Source: Niastella soli (GTDB taxonomy: Bacteria; Bacteroidota; Bacteroidia; Chitinophagales; Chitinophagaceae). From it: 64,000 bases of DNA. Both the position numbers and the translations under genes were made by a program. The stretch covers positions 930,001-994,000 of the forward strand of contig NZ_JAGHKO010000004.1 in the NCBI RefSeq assembly GCF_017742245.1. The letters run 5' to 3'. The notes under the pieces were generated by a model. It made no database searches. It was given only the letters and a program-made list of their open reading frames with translations, and had not been told where the DNA came from. Shown piece by piece: positions 34,367 to 44,918 of this stretch (its first letter is position 1; every line of letters begins with the position of its first letter).

Positions 34367-36337
34367 CTATTTCGCCTCCAATACCAGGGTTACCTTATTG
34401 AAATCTGCTGAGGCATTGATGATCTTTTTAAAGTCTTCGTACCAGGCCAGCGGGTACTGGATCTTCCGGTACTGTTCCAGTACATGCACTTTTATTACAT
34501 TACCTTCCTGCGTGTAGGAAGATTCAAAACCCATGGCCACTTCATTATTATCCTTATAAACCTTGCTGATAGTAAGGTCATTCAGGTTCTTTACCTTATA
34601 TCCATCGGGGATGGTGAATTCAATGGTCCTTTCCAACACGTGCGGATAATTTACATCCATATCAAACTGCCGCGGTTTCTCCTGATACATCTCCACCTGG
34701 GGCCCAATGATCTCGCCGATCTTTACCAGTATTTTATTGCCAGCTTTTTCAACCAGTTCGCTGGCGTTTACTTCCATATCGAGAATGAAAGGTTTGTTAC
34801 CCTGGTAATTCTCCATCTCCTTGTTTTCAATTTTAGAGGAGATCACCTTTTCTGAACTGGTGCCGAATTTCACCAGCTCCTTCATCAATTCCTTTTGATT
34901 TTCTTCAGAAGAAAAATTAAAACTGGTACGGAAGAACACTGCAGAATAACCGGAATACAACTGACGGCTTTTCACGATCAGCGTATCCAGGGTTTTATTC
35001 AATTGCAGTCTGGCTTCAATATTATTACTGCTTTGCGTATAATCTTCGCCCACGATGGGTTTTATATCGGCTATCGCAGTTGTAAAATTACCAATCACGG
35101 TGTTTTTACAATAAACGCCATTGGTGCCTATATAGGATGGGTTGAACAATGGGTAACGCATTTCTATGGAGGTTGGCGCAATAAACTTCTTTAGTTTGGG
35201 AAAATAGATCAACTGGTTATCGCAGTTGTTCCAGTTTTCGAATGATCTATCAACAGCAAAATCGTCGCGCGAACCGCACATTACAAATTCATGATTTACG
35301 CCCAGTTGTTTGAATATGGCGCCATACAGGCGTACAATGCCCTGGTAACTGGTTATCTTGTTTTTAATGATCCATTCAATGTTCTCGGCATTTGGCTCAT
35401 TAATATCGTCACGCGTGCCGATATTCGTCTTCAGAAAATGTTCAACCGCTATAACAGTGGCTGCTTCATTGCCGCTGTTCTTCCAGTTATTGCTATTGAT
35501 GAGGCCATCTACTTTCTTTAGTTCCTTTTCTGAAAAATTACCATAAATGGAATAGGCCCTTTTGGCCAGTTCGTTCCAGGTAAATAACCGGGCGGCGCTT
35601 ACATTACTGTTGTTATAGGACAACTTGTATTCCACCCTTTTCAAACTGGCAGTTAAGGCCGCATATTTTTCATTATTGGCGCCGGGGATGTTTTCCTGAT
35701 GCACGGTAAGAAAGCGCTTTTTACCAATGACAGTATCCGCAGAAGGGTTCACCTGATTATAGCCCTTTGATTCAAAGACCAGGCGGTCGGGGCCCACCAC
35801 TTCAACCCTTGAATCAAGTATAGGGAAGGAACGTTGCAATACTTCGCGGCCAAAAAAAGAAAAGTTGGCTTTATAGATATAATAATATTCCACCTCGCAG
35901 CCTTTTATTAACCCTTCCATGGCGAAGATCTTATACAGCTGCTCGTCTTCCTTCAGGTCTTTGATATTCTTTTTATCCAGTTCAATGATCTTACCGCCCG
36001 GCAATACGGTGCGCGCTTTTATATCAACGATATCGTCGTTACTGGCAACGGGCAAATAGATCTTATTATAATTTTCTATGCCCTTATCATCGTTTATATG
36101 AATACGGGTATGGTAGGTTTTATAAGCTACTATATCCTTATTTACATCCACATATTCAATACGTCTTTTTTCAAAAAGGATAACAGCAGATTCATTGTCG
36201 TATTTATTATCGAGGGTTTGGATCCCATACTGGCTGCTCCATTCTTCCTGCTCCAGCACCGGGGCGGTTTGGGCAAAAACGGGCACACTACAAATCAGAA
36301 AACAGGCCGTTATTACTTGTTTGTACACGTGTAACAT
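34367..36337 (-). CDS. DUF3857/transglutaminase-fold protein without catalytic triad
   Basis: 656 residues with a signal peptide ending VFAQ. A DUF3857 domain (about 45-230: YKTYHTRIHINDDKGIENYN, LPGGKIIELDKKNIKD) and a transglutaminase-like domain (about 290-400) are followed by a C-terminal DUF2569-like beta region. Compared with its neighbour, the Cys position reads TSYQGIVRL (near residue 331), the His position DNQLIYF and the Asp position IAPTSIE. All three catalytic residues are lost and it is probably a pseudoenzyme or binding protein. It lies 8 bases after the active-looking homologue, as last gene of a three-gene operon. Confidence 0.8.
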   Translation of the reverse strand: MLHVYKQVITACFLICSVPVFAQTAPVLEQEEWSSQYGIQTLDNKYDNESAVILFEKRRIEYVDVNKDIVAYKTYHTRIHINDDKGIENYNKIYLPVASNDDIVDIKARTVLPGGKIIELDKKNIKDLKEDEQLYKIFAMEGLIKGCEVEYYYIYKANFSFFGREVLQRSFPILDSRVEVVGPDRLVFESKGYNQVNPSADTVIGKKRFLTVHQENIPGANNEKYAALTASLKRVEYKLSYNNSNVSAARLFTWNELAKRAYSIYGNFSEKELKKVDGLINSNNWKNSGNEAATVIAVEHFLKTNIGTRDDINEPNAENIEWIIKNKITSYQGIVRLYGAIFKQLGVNHEFVMCGSRDDFAVDRSFENWNNCDNQLIYFPKLKKFIAPTSIEMRYPLFNPSYIGTNGVYCKNTVIGNFTTAIADIKPIVGEDYTQSSNNIEARLQLNKTLDTLIVKSRQLYSGYSAVFFRTSFNFSSEENQKELMKELVKFGTSSEKVISSKIENKEMENYQGNKPFILDMEVNASELVEKAGNKILVKIGEIIGPQVEMYQEKPRQFDMDVNYPHVLERTIEFTIPDGYKVKNLNDLTISKVYKDNNEVAMGFESSYTQEGNVIKVHVLEQYRKIQYPLAWYEDFKKIINASADFNKVTLVLEAK

Positions 36338-36345
36338 GTAAGGTC

Positions 36346-38274
36346 TTATTTTTTTGAAAGACTGATTGATTCTTTATACAACGGGAACAGGTGCTCCAGC
36401 ACTTCATTCCAGGCTTTAAAATGGTCGGCCGTTAACAACAAATGATCATTGTAAAATTCCTGGGTAAGAATGATGGTATTTCCCTTTTGCTCATAATTCA
36501 GCGAAAAACCCCAGACATCGTTCTTAAAGGTTTTGCTTTGTGGCAGGGAGCTTACCGCATAGCCTTCAGGAATGGTGAGCACTGTCACGTATTTTTTAAT
36601 GAACCGGTAATCATATTCTACCGGCATTTTACGACGCGGATAATCTATTTCCTGGTGTTCATACAATTTCAGCAGGTTGATATTCAAATACCATTCATCA
36701 CCGATCTTACGGGCATAATCCTGTAACTCAAACTTACCGGTGAGGGTAACTTTGTTTTTATCACTCAGGTCGCCGGTTTCATAACTGGTAAGCTGGAATT
36801 TGTTAGAACCACGTGCAAAACGGCTGCGCATATAATCGTCCCTGTCTTTTCCTTTTACGTACAGCAATACGCCATGCATGCTCATGGAATAATAGCCGCT
36901 CATTTGCATATTGATACGGCCGGTAAGTCCTTTGTCGGTCAATTGCATAAAACAGGAATCCACCAGCTGGTTGGTCTCTTTTGCGGGCGATGGCACTTTT
37001 GCAATATTGTATTTATCGGGCCCCATGGCAACCAGCGCTTCTTTATCCTGAATGTGGGAAGAAGGAATGCCAAAAACACAGGTAGGGTCGGTACCATCTA
37101 GGAAAATAAACTCGCCTTTCTTTAGTTGTATGGCGCAGATCATGTGATTATCCACAATGGGCAAAGGCGTTTCCCGGTAGGTATATGGCAGTGACCGGGT
37201 GCCTATCCAGGTATAGTAAGCGGGTACGCCAGCCGTATTCAACATCATGGTAAGAATACTGCTCATGTCTTTACAATCGCCAAAACGCCGGCTGCAAACA
37301 AAATTGGCATCGCGGGGAACAAAGCCTTCCATCCCATCTTCAAAGGCAACATATTTTATATTACCCTGTACCCAACTGTAAATACGCCTGGCTTTTTGTT
37401 CATTGTCTGTAATTCCTATGGTAAGTGAATCAACCAATCGCTTTAGTTCTGGTCCTGCTTCCTTATTGATATCCTTAAGAAAACTGCTGTTCAGTTTGTA
37501 CAGGTCGTTTGTATCTGACAGGTACGTCACTTCATCGCCGTTGCCGTTTTTATATTTCTCAATATAAAAAACAACATGCGGGGTATAGTAAGCCGCGCCT
37601 GGGGCATCGGCATACCCCTTTTCAGCCGGCTGATCTTTTACCTGAAAGGTGTAAATAGTTTCCCCGCCTCTGCTATCCTGGGTAAACTTGATCTTATCGG
37701 TGTCCTGTCCTTTCAGAACATATTTTACTGTTACATCTTTGGGAAAGGAGATCTTTAGTTCATCATCCACCACCGGAATGCTGCGACCAAAGTAGTGCGG
37801 GGAAAGCAGGTACGGGTTCTTATGAATGATCTGCAGGTTCAGGTTACCGGTAGCCCCCTGTCCAATGGCGGGAAAGTCGAACATGGTTTCCTGCATGTCG
37901 TCATAAAACACCCCATCCGACTTACTGCTGCTGGTTTTAAAATTGGTTACTTTTATTTTCTTGTTATCGGCCGTTTGGGTAAAGGCCTCATATTCTTTTA
38001 CCTGGTGAAAACTGCTATGGCCAAAACCGTAACGGCCCAGATAGGCAGCTGCATTGGCCGACAGGTACATCAACTGCTGGCTTTCCTTGCTTTCAACATA
38101 AGGTTCACCATCCTTGATCCTGATCTTATACTGGGCCGATGAATGCAGCATAACAGCTTCATCACCGGGAAAGCGGCGTTTCAGGTCCTCCATATTTTGG
38201 GCAAAGGCCGTTGTACACAACACTCCCAGCGCAGTCGATAAAAGTATTTGTTTTACCTTTTTTTCACTTCTCAT
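36346..38274 (-). CDS. DUF3857/transglutaminase-like protein with intact triad
   Basis: 642 residues, signal peptide ending AFAQ. A DUF3857 domain (about 60-250) precedes a transglutaminase-like domain in which Cys334 (FGDCKDMSSIL), His377 (VDNHMICAI) and Asp393 (FLDGTDP) are all present. A beta-rich C-terminal domain follows (EIDYPRRKMPVEYDY, FSLNYEQKGNTI). It is probably a periplasmic protease, peptide cyclase or cross-linking enzyme; the family has no assigned substrate. The start overlaps the stop of the giant MORN gene by 4 bases (ATGA), which shows translational coupling. Confidence 0.82.
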   Translation of the reverse strand: MRSEKKVKQILLSTALGVLCTTAFAQNMEDLKRRFPGDEAVMLHSSAQYKIRIKDGEPYVESKESQQLMYLSANAAAYLGRYGFGHSSFHQVKEYEAFTQTADNKKIKVTNFKTSSSKSDGVFYDDMQETMFDFPAIGQGATGNLNLQIIHKNPYLLSPHYFGRSIPVVDDELKISFPKDVTVKYVLKGQDTDKIKFTQDSRGGETIYTFQVKDQPAEKGYADAPGAAYYTPHVVFYIEKYKNGNGDEVTYLSDTNDLYKLNSSFLKDINKEAGPELKRLVDSLTIGITDNEQKARRIYSWVQGNIKYVAFEDGMEGFVPRDANFVCSRRFGDCKDMSSILTMMLNTAGVPAYYTWIGTRSLPYTYRETPLPIVDNHMICAIQLKKGEFIFLDGTDPTCVFGIPSSHIQDKEALVAMGPDKYNIAKVPSPAKETNQLVDSCFMQLTDKGLTGRINMQMSGYYSMSMHGVLLYVKGKDRDDYMRSRFARGSNKFQLTSYETGDLSDKNKVTLTGKFELQDYARKIGDEWYLNINLLKLYEHQEIDYPRRKMPVEYDYRFIKKYVTVLTIPEGYAVSSLPQSKTFKNDVWGFSLNYEQKGNTIILTQEFYNDHLLLTADHFKAWNEVLEHLFPLYKESISLSKK

Positions 38275-41200
38275 TTTTTAATACTCAATAATTGTCCGTA
38301 ATAATAGGTCCTAACTTCTTTTAATTTTCCATTGTCATCAAAATAGCGCTGCTCACCATGCAGGTCGCCATTGTAATAATTCCTTTCTTCCACCAATATT
38401 CCTTTTGAATTATATTCTTTGCAATTGCCATGCAGGTTATCGTGCAGGTAATTAGAGACGGAACGTTGGGTACCATCGGTATAGTATTCTTTTAAAATAC
38501 CTTCCGTATTACCATAGTTCTCGGCGTTCTCTACCATGATCTTGCCGGTGGGATGATAGAATTTATAAAGTCCGTTTGGCGCTCCATCCACATACATTAC
38601 ATCGATGGCTACATTCCCGTTGGGGAACAGGGGCTTGAACTGACCGTTCCCACCTGACAGGGGAATTTCAGGCACCAATTCATTGTTCTTACCCGGATAG
38701 GAATACCCCACCATCAGGTCATCATCAAATCGTGTTTGATAAACAAGGGCGCCTTCTTCTGAATACTTCTTATATAAACCCCGGCGATCGCCATTCTCAA
38801 AATCTACTTCTACATCCTTTTTACCATTCTTAAAGTAATAGGTCCGTTTTCCATGGAGCCGGCCCCATTTGTATTCCTCTACCCTTGACAGACTCCCATC
38901 TTCCCGGTAATATTTCCAGGTACCCACTTTATCACCCATTTTATACAGGCCTTCTGTACTGATCTTGCCGCCAAAGTGAAAGGCGCGGTAGATGCTGTCG
39001 CGCAAACCCATTTTAAAGTATGCAACCGCTTTGGCAGAGCCATCGAAATAATAATAGTTATATATGCCGTCTAGGCTTCCATACCGGTAAGACCCTACAC
39101 TGTTGATGGTCCCATTCACGTACAGGGAGGTGAGCTTGCCAGAGCCGTTTTTCAGCTTTACCTGGTTTATTACCCTGCCTGTAGTATCATATTCGGTCAT
39201 TTCAAGCATAACGCCCATATCGTACAGGTATTCGCTTTCTTTTTTACCGTTTGGCCAGTATCCGGTTTTTAATCCATTCAACTCACCGTTCAAAAAGTTC
39301 GACCGGGTAATAAGGCTTCCTGTTTCATTATAATTGAACCATTCTCCTTCTAACTGTCCATTTTTATACCATCCTTCCTCTTCTTTACCACCATGTATAA
39401 ACCTGGAAATATAATAACCGTCTTTATTATCGGCTACATAGTTAATTGTGATCTTTTTTTGCCCATTGCTATAATAGGTAACCGCTTCCCCATTCAACTC
39501 ACCATTGGCGTAAGTATTGGTCTCTTTTTCCTTACCGGAACCATAATAATACACCAGGGAGCCTTCCACTATACCCTTTGTATTGTATGGGGTTAACACT
39601 TTTTTATTGCCCTCAGGCGTGTAAGCGAGCATGTTGAGCCTGCCTTTACTGGTTTCGGAAATACTGATCTGTTTTCCCGTTTTATCAAAATATTTGGCTG
39701 TTCTCACTTTATCATCATCAAACGTAAGGATCGAATACATTTTTCCGTCCTTGTCATAATACTGTACATCCCCGTTAACCTTTCCTTTTTTGTTGGTATA
39801 GCGGGTATATGCCTGGCCGTTTTCGTAGTAGGAAACGTATTCCCCCTCCAGCACACCATTGTTATAGGTTTCCACGCTTTTAGGTTTTCCATTGGCATGA
39901 AACTTTTTCAATTCCCCCACCAGATTATCCTGATCATACTGCGCCACCAATGACACTACTCCATCTTCAAAGTAAGCCTTATAAGGGCCGGTCAACTGTT
40001 CCTCAGCATAACTGCCTTCCAGTTCTACAGCCCCATTAGCATAATAACTTTTAAATGGCCCGTTCTTTTTGCCATTTGTATACATGGCCACAGATTGCAA
40101 AACCCCGCTTTCTGTAAATACTTTTTTATTCCCGGTCAATTTTCCATTTTCCTTTTGTTCAATGGTCTTTACGGCGCCGTTCTTATAATAAAAAAAGTGC
40201 TCGCCATTGGGCTGCCCATCCTTATAATAAACGGAGGAAGAAACAAGGCCATTCTCATAGAAGTAGGTTTCCTTTCCTTCCTGTTTGCCATTATGGTATA
40301 TTTCATCGCCCTTTAACTGCCCGGTAAAATAATAATATTTCCAGGAGCCTTCCTTTTCCCCTTTTTCATTGTAGGTACCGACAGCCTTTTTATTTCCCGA
40401 GGGGTAATAAAATTCCCAGGTGCCGGTGAGGGTTGTACCATTGTCGGGGCTCACTCCTTTCCCTATCAATTGACCGTTCTGAAAATAAAAACAGGCACCT
40501 TTGTAATTCCGTTTAGCCAATTGTAATTCGCGGGTAGCCCTTATCAGCTTTAAGTACTCCACCGTTTCTGTAACGAATGTTTCCAGGTCTTTTTTATGCT
40601 TCTGGTTGTACTCCTTAATGGCCGGGATATTTACGCCCGAAAAGGCATAATACACCAGGTTATTGAATTTCTTTTCTTCAAATGCTTTGCGGAAAAAGGG
40701 AACATAGAACTGCATCCAGAAATCAGGGTCGTTTTCATCGTAGTCAAGTTTTTCACAGATCACCTGTAATTGTTTTGAAATGGGATCGTTCAGCTCGATG
40801 ATGGATTTATAATTGTTGTCCAGTGCAATTTTCGACAATACGATCTGTTCAATTGTACGGAAGTTCTCTGACTGTTCTTCCTTGCGATTATTCACCAGCT
40901 CTACCACATAGTCTTTGTTTTTTGCAATATCATCCAGCATATTAATGGCGTTAGCAGACCACCTGCCATCGGGTTCCATAATGATATTGGCCATCAGGCT
41001 CAGGTAGGCCGGCACTACATTACCCTGGTTTAATGCACAAACGCCCAGTTTATAATGGGCACTTGCGGAAAAAGGGTTTATCAGCAATGCCTGCTTAAAC
41101 AGCTGTTCGGCTTCTTTATATTTTTTCATTCGAATGAATGTAGTGCCCTTGCTTACATATAAACCTGTATAGGCCGGGTAAATGGCCAATGCCGAATCAA

Positions 41201-41567
41201 ATAGCTGAAGGGCGCGTTCCTGTTGGTTATCATAATCGAGCAGGTTGCCGTATTGCACCAGGAGTTCAGGACTACGCTCTTTCTCTGTATTAAGAGAAAG
41301 CGCTTCCTTACACACCTGTATCCCCCGGGTATACTGGCTATCGGCCGAACAGGTCATCGCTATTTCATACAATGCCATTACATAATTGGTGTCGCCAACT
41401 TTTACCCGTTCATATTCCTTCAACGCTTCCTTGTATTTACCATCATCAAAAAGTTTGACGCCGGCCTGAATGGCCTCTGCAGAATTTATAAGCGGATTAT
41501 TTTCTTGTGCTGTAGTGTACAGGCAGGCAAGGCAGAGTACGGTGAACAGGGTTAGATGTCGGTTCAT
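38271..41567 (-). CDS. Giant TPR / MORN_2 repeat secreted protein
   Basis: 1098 residues with a signal peptide ending YTTAQ. Residues about 25-200 are TPR repeats (KYKEALKEYERVK, YTGLYVSKGTTFIRMKKYKEAEQLF). A linker region (200-350) follows. From about 365 to the end there are 28-29 MORN_2/YwqK-type units of 23-24 residues, such as GSWKYYYFTGQLKGDEIYH, KETYFYENGLVSSSVYY and TWKYYREDGSLSRVEEYKWG. Together they should form one long beta-sheet solenoid. No toxin or antitoxin role is visible. It is the first gene of a coupled operon with two DUF3857 proteins and may be a scaffold for them. Confidence 0.82.
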   Translation of the reverse strand: MNRHLTLFTVLCLACLYTTAQENNPLINSAEAIQAGVKLFDDGKYKEALKEYERVKVGDTNYVMALYEIAMTCSADSQYTRGIQVCKEALSLNTEKERSPELLVQYGNLLDYDNQQERALQLFDSALAIYPAYTGLYVSKGTTFIRMKKYKEAEQLFKQALLINPFSASAHYKLGVCALNQGNVVPAYLSLMANIIMEPDGRWSANAINMLDDIAKNKDYVVELVNNRKEEQSENFRTIEQIVLSKIALDNNYKSIIELNDPISKQLQVICEKLDYDENDPDFWMQFYVPFFRKAFEEKKFNNLVYYAFSGVNIPAIKEYNQKHKKDLETFVTETVEYLKLIRATRELQLAKRNYKGACFYFQNGQLIGKGVSPDNGTTLTGTWEFYYPSGNKKAVGTYNEKGEKEGSWKYYYFTGQLKGDEIYHNGKQEGKETYFYENGLVSSSVYYKDGQPNGEHFFYYKNGAVKTIEQKENGKLTGNKKVFTESGVLQSVAMYTNGKKNGPFKSYYANGAVELEGSYAEEQLTGPYKAYFEDGVVSLVAQYDQDNLVGELKKFHANGKPKSVETYNNGVLEGEYVSYYENGQAYTRYTNKKGKVNGDVQYYDKDGKMYSILTFDDDKVRTAKYFDKTGKQISISETSKGRLNMLAYTPEGNKKVLTPYNTKGIVEGSLVYYYGSGKEKETNTYANGELNGEAVTYYSNGQKKITINYVADNKDGYYISRFIHGGKEEEGWYKNGQLEGEWFNYNETGSLITRSNFLNGELNGLKTGYWPNGKKESEYLYDMGVMLEMTEYDTTGRVINQVKLKNGSGKLTSLYVNGTINSVGSYRYGSLDGIYNYYYFDGSAKAVAYFKMGLRDSIYRAFHFGGKISTEGLYKMGDKVGTWKYYREDGSLSRVEEYKWGRLHGKRTYYFKNGKKDVEVDFENGDRRGLYKKYSEEGALVYQTRFDDDLMVGYSYPGKNNELVPEIPLSGGNGQFKPLFPNGNVAIDVMYVDGAPNGLYKFYHPTGKIMVENAENYGNTEGILKEYYTDGTQRSVSNYLHDNLHGNCKEYNSKGILVEERNYYNGDLHGEQRYFDDNGKLKEVRTYYYGQLLSIKK

Positions 41568-41921
41568 GGGTATATTTTACCTTTTCTTCAGGTGAAGTTA
41601 TATATGAAGTTGGTAAAAAAGAAATGGCTCAAATGGAATATTTATATAATAAGGATTCCGGCCAAAGCGTTCTTAGACCTCGGTATTTTTAAAGGTTACG
41701 ACAGATTATGCTTTATTGAAATATCACCTTATTTCCCTTTTTTCTTACACATTTATAATCAAAAATGACACACGTATGGTCGAAAACTGCACGGATATCA
41801 ACTTATATTAGGTGCTTTCAATGGTTTTGTTATTTTTACCAGATTTTATGCAATTAGCTGTTAAAACCTGGCTTGAGGACCTGATTATTCACCCCAGCTA
41901 TTACCCCTTTTAGCCATTGAA
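41568..41921. other. AT-rich divergent intergenic region
   Basis: It separates the minus-strand MORN operon from the plus-strand type B cargo operon and should hold promoters for both. I find no exact TAnnTTTG in a suitable place on either strand. No gene or hairpin is apparent. Confidence 0.5.
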
Positions 41922-43847
41922 ATGAAAATTTTACCCTACCTACTTATTGGGTGTATACTTACACTATGTTGTAATTATGCCCATTCGCAAACCGTAACCT
42001 TGCAAATAAGCGGCAACCCTATCACCTGTCATGGATCTGAAGGGTTAATTACCTTTAACGGATTTACTGCCAATACCTCCTATCAGGTAAGCTATTCTGC
42101 AGATGGTATAGCAAGAGGACCGATTACCTTACTTACAAACGCGTCAGGTCAGTTAACGATCCCCAATTTATCGCAGGGAAGCTATCGCAATTTTAAATTC
42201 ACCTCCGGGGGAACGACGTTGACTTATACGCAGATCGTCCCCCTGCAAGACCCGTATTTAATACCAACCTTCAACCCTATTCCGGATGTATGTGAAGGAG
42301 ACCCGGCGCCGACTTTGCCCGCTGTCTCACTCGAAGGGTATGGTGGAACCTGGAACCCATCAACGGTAAATACAACAATACCAGGTACTTACACCTTTAC
42401 ATTTACTCCGTTTAGCCCTTGCGGCAGACCAGCTTTTTTAACTGTGACGGTGAATGCCAAGGAGGAGCCGATATTTTCGTTTGGGAAAAGCCAGATAATC
42501 TGTAATAATGGTACTGTACCTCTATTAACAAATACATCAACGAACGGAATTACCGGATTCTGGACCCCGGCAGTGGTTGACCCCACCCGTTCTGCCACTT
42601 ATGTATTTACGCAAACCACCCCCGGCTGTTATAAGGGTACCACTTTTTCGCTTACCGTAAATCCGACTGTAGTACCTGTTTTTACCTTTCAAAACACGCA
42701 TTCTATCTGTAAAGGCGATGGCGTTCCAACCCTGCCCAATACGTCCACCAATGGTATCACCGGCACCTGGACCCCGGCAGTGGTTGACCCCAATAATACC
42801 GGTACCTACCTGTTCACACCCGATAATCCCAGTCAATGTGGTATTCCCGTGCCTTATACATTGACTGTCAATCCCATCATACCACCCGTATTCAATAATT
42901 TTCCCAATTCAGTCGATACCATTTGTAATGGTGATCCGGCGCCGCTTTTGCCCGCTAATACCGACAATGGCATGACCGGCACCTGGACCCCGGCTGTTGT
43001 AAGCAATACAAAAAGCGGAACCTACGTTTTTACAAGCACCAGCGATCCCTGTGCACCTAAAATGACGTTAACCGTAACGGTGAACCCGATACTTACACCT
43101 ACTTTTTCACTCGGGCCTTCCCAATCTGCCTGTATAAACGCAAGATCACCAGTGTTACCAGGCATTTCGAAAAACGGGATCACTGGCACCTGGACACCAG
43201 CCATTGTAGATGATCAAAATTCCGCCCTGTATACTTTTAAGCCGGCAACGGGACAGTGTGCTGTTGACGCGTCTTTTGATTACCAGGTGAGCCCAGTCCC
43301 TTCCATCATTAATGTAAGAAAAGACACCTCGGTGTACGATGGCGCGGTCCTGCCCTACTACGATTTCCCGATAGATATTCCGGTTACAGGTATCAACTGG
43401 AACAATAACAACCCGGGCATTGGACTGGCAGGTTCAGGCTCAGGCGTGGTACCCTCGTTCACCGCCACCAATATGACCAACGATCCCATTTCCGGTGTGG
43501 TTACCGCCACCCCCTATGTAAATGGTTGTATAGGCGCCACCCAGTCGTACAAAATAACCGTGCTGCCGCTTGATAAGGACATCTTTGTGCCCAATGTATT
43601 TTCGCCCAATGGCGATGGCAAGAATGACCTTTTATATGTGTACAGCAATTACATCGCCACGTTTGAGATGCATATTTTCAATCAGTGGGGGCAGAAAATG
43701 ATAAGCATAACCGATAAAAAACAGGGCTGGGATGGCAAGTTCAAAGGCAGCCCACAACCGGTAGGCGTGTATGTTTATATCCTGAAAGCGATGACTACCG
43801 ATGGACGGCAGATAAACAGGAAAGGTTCTATTACTATCGTACGATAA
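41922..43847 (+). CDS. T9SS type B sorting-domain (gliding motility-associated C-terminal) surface protein
   Basis: 641 residues, signal peptide ending AHSQ. About residues 120-455 hold five Ig-like repeats, each with a tag such as GITGTWTPAVVDPNNTGTY and paired Cys, typical of adhesin-like proteins. The C-terminal 90 residues are the gliding motility-associated domain: FVPNVFSPNGDGKNDLLYV, HIFNQWGQKM, GWDGKFKGSPQPVGVYVY, RKGSITIVR. It should be exported by type IX secretion. It is followed after 36 bases by a PorP/SprF protein and then a PD40-OmpA protein, the usual partners of type B cargo. Confidence 0.87.
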   Translation: MKILPYLLIGCILTLCCNYAHSQTVTLQISGNPITCHGSEGLITFNGFTANTSYQVSYSADGIARGPITLLTNASGQLTIPNLSQGSYRNFKFTSGGTTLTYTQIVPLQDPYLIPTFNPIPDVCEGDPAPTLPAVSLEGYGGTWNPSTVNTTIPGTYTFTFTPFSPCGRPAFLTVTVNAKEEPIFSFGKSQIICNNGTVPLLTNTSTNGITGFWTPAVVDPTRSATYVFTQTTPGCYKGTTFSLTVNPTVVPVFTFQNTHSICKGDGVPTLPNTSTNGITGTWTPAVVDPNNTGTYLFTPDNPSQCGIPVPYTLTVNPIIPPVFNNFPNSVDTICNGDPAPLLPANTDNGMTGTWTPAVVSNTKSGTYVFTSTSDPCAPKMTLTVTVNPILTPTFSLGPSQSACINARSPVLPGISKNGITGTWTPAIVDDQNSALYTFKPATGQCAVDASFDYQVSPVPSIINVRKDTSVYDGAVLPYYDFPIDIPVTGINWNNNNPGIGLAGSGSGVVPSFTATNMTNDPISGVVTATPYVNGCIGATQSYKITVLPLDKDIFVPNVFSPNGDGKNDLLYVYSNYIATFEMHIFNQWGQKMISITDKKQGWDGKFKGSPQPVGVYVYILKAMTTDGRQINRKGSITIVR

Positions 43848-43883
43848 ATAACCCAATCCCTGTAACCACACTTTACTACTGCA

Positions 43884-44909
43884 ATGAATAAAAAATTGAT
43901 CATACAAACCGTTTGGTGCACAGCCTGGTTGTTGCTTGTATCTGTTGGAAAAACAGTGGCACAAACAGACCCGCACTTTACGCAACACTATACATTCCCC
44001 ATGTACCTGAACCCGGCCCTGGCCGGCAGCGCCGATGGAGACTACCGGGTGTCCGGCATTTTCAGGAACCAATGGGGAAGCATCACCAATCCTTACCGCA
44101 CTATGGGTCTCTCATTCGATGCCCGTACCAACAAGAACGTGGGGTTAGGTGTAAACCTGTTGAATCAGTCGGCTGGTGATGGTGGTTTTAACTACCTTAC
44201 TACCTCCGCCTCTTTTGCCTATACCGGCATTAAATTCGGCCCTGCACTGCGGCACCATGTTGTGCTGGCCATGCAGGGTGGTATTATTAATCGCCGGGTA
44301 AACAAATCAAAATTCAAATGGGGAGAACAATGGGACCCCATCACTGGCTACTCTGCCAATAACCCAACCACAGAAACGTTTTCCCATACTTCTTCAACGG
44401 TACTGGATATTGGTGCCGGCGCTATGTATTTTGATGCGGCAGCTGATAAGAAATTCAACCCGTTTGGCGGCTTTTCAATATACCATCTTAATAAACCAAA
44501 AGACCCCATCATCAGTACCCAAAGCACAGAATTGAATACCATCCCCATGCGGTACTCGATCCATGGAGGCGTAAGCTATAATTTATCGGACCGCACGCGC
44601 ATTGTTCCGCATATCCTGTATATGCGTCAGGGCACCGCTTCTGAAGCCATGGTTGGGGTATACGGACAAATAAACGTTGATGCAGATACCGATTTTATGC
44701 TGGGTGGTTATTACCGCGGTAAAGATGCGGTAGCACCTTATGTAGGTATTGATTACAAAAACTTTGTCATTGGCCTGAGCTATGACGTGAATAACTCGAA
44801 GCTGGGTTCCATGACTAAAAATGTAAACAGTTTTGAACTAAGCCTGTCTTACGTTAAACGGTCGGGCACAAGAAGCGTTGTTGACTTTATCCGTTGTGCC
44901 AGACTTTAA
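43884..44909 (+). CDS. PorP/SprF family outer-membrane protein
   Basis: 341 residues, signal peptide ending TVAQ. The mature start TDPHFTQHYTFPMYLNPALAG is the family signature, and later parts alternate as a beta-barrel (VGLGVNLLNQSAGDGG, MLGGYYRGKDAVAPYVGIDYKN, VIGLSYDVNNSKL). SprF-like proteins are needed for secretion or surface anchoring of cognate type B sorting-domain cargo. The gene lies between its likely cargo (41922-43847) and an OmpA-family partner, with a gap of only 9 bases on the right. Confidence 0.9.
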   Translation: MNKKLIIQTVWCTAWLLLVSVGKTVAQTDPHFTQHYTFPMYLNPALAGSADGDYRVSGIFRNQWGSITNPYRTMGLSFDARTNKNVGLGVNLLNQSAGDGGFNYLTTSASFAYTGIKFGPALRHHVVLAMQGGIINRRVNKSKFKWGEQWDPITGYSANNPTTETFSHTSSTVLDIGAGAMYFDAAADKKFNPFGGFSIYHLNKPKDPIISTQSTELNTIPMRYSIHGGVSYNLSDRTRIVPHILYMRQGTASEAMVGVYGQINVDADTDFMLGGYYRGKDAVAPYVGIDYKNFVIGLSYDVNNSKLGSMTKNVNSFELSLSYVKRSGTRSVVDFIRCARL

Positions 44910-44918
44910 TTGATTACT

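Noticed and set aside
30915-41567. YwqK-type toxin-antitoxin system
   Set aside because: The MORN_2 repeats are often labelled antitoxin, but both proteins here have export or lipoprotein signals and no toxin-like partner is adjacent.
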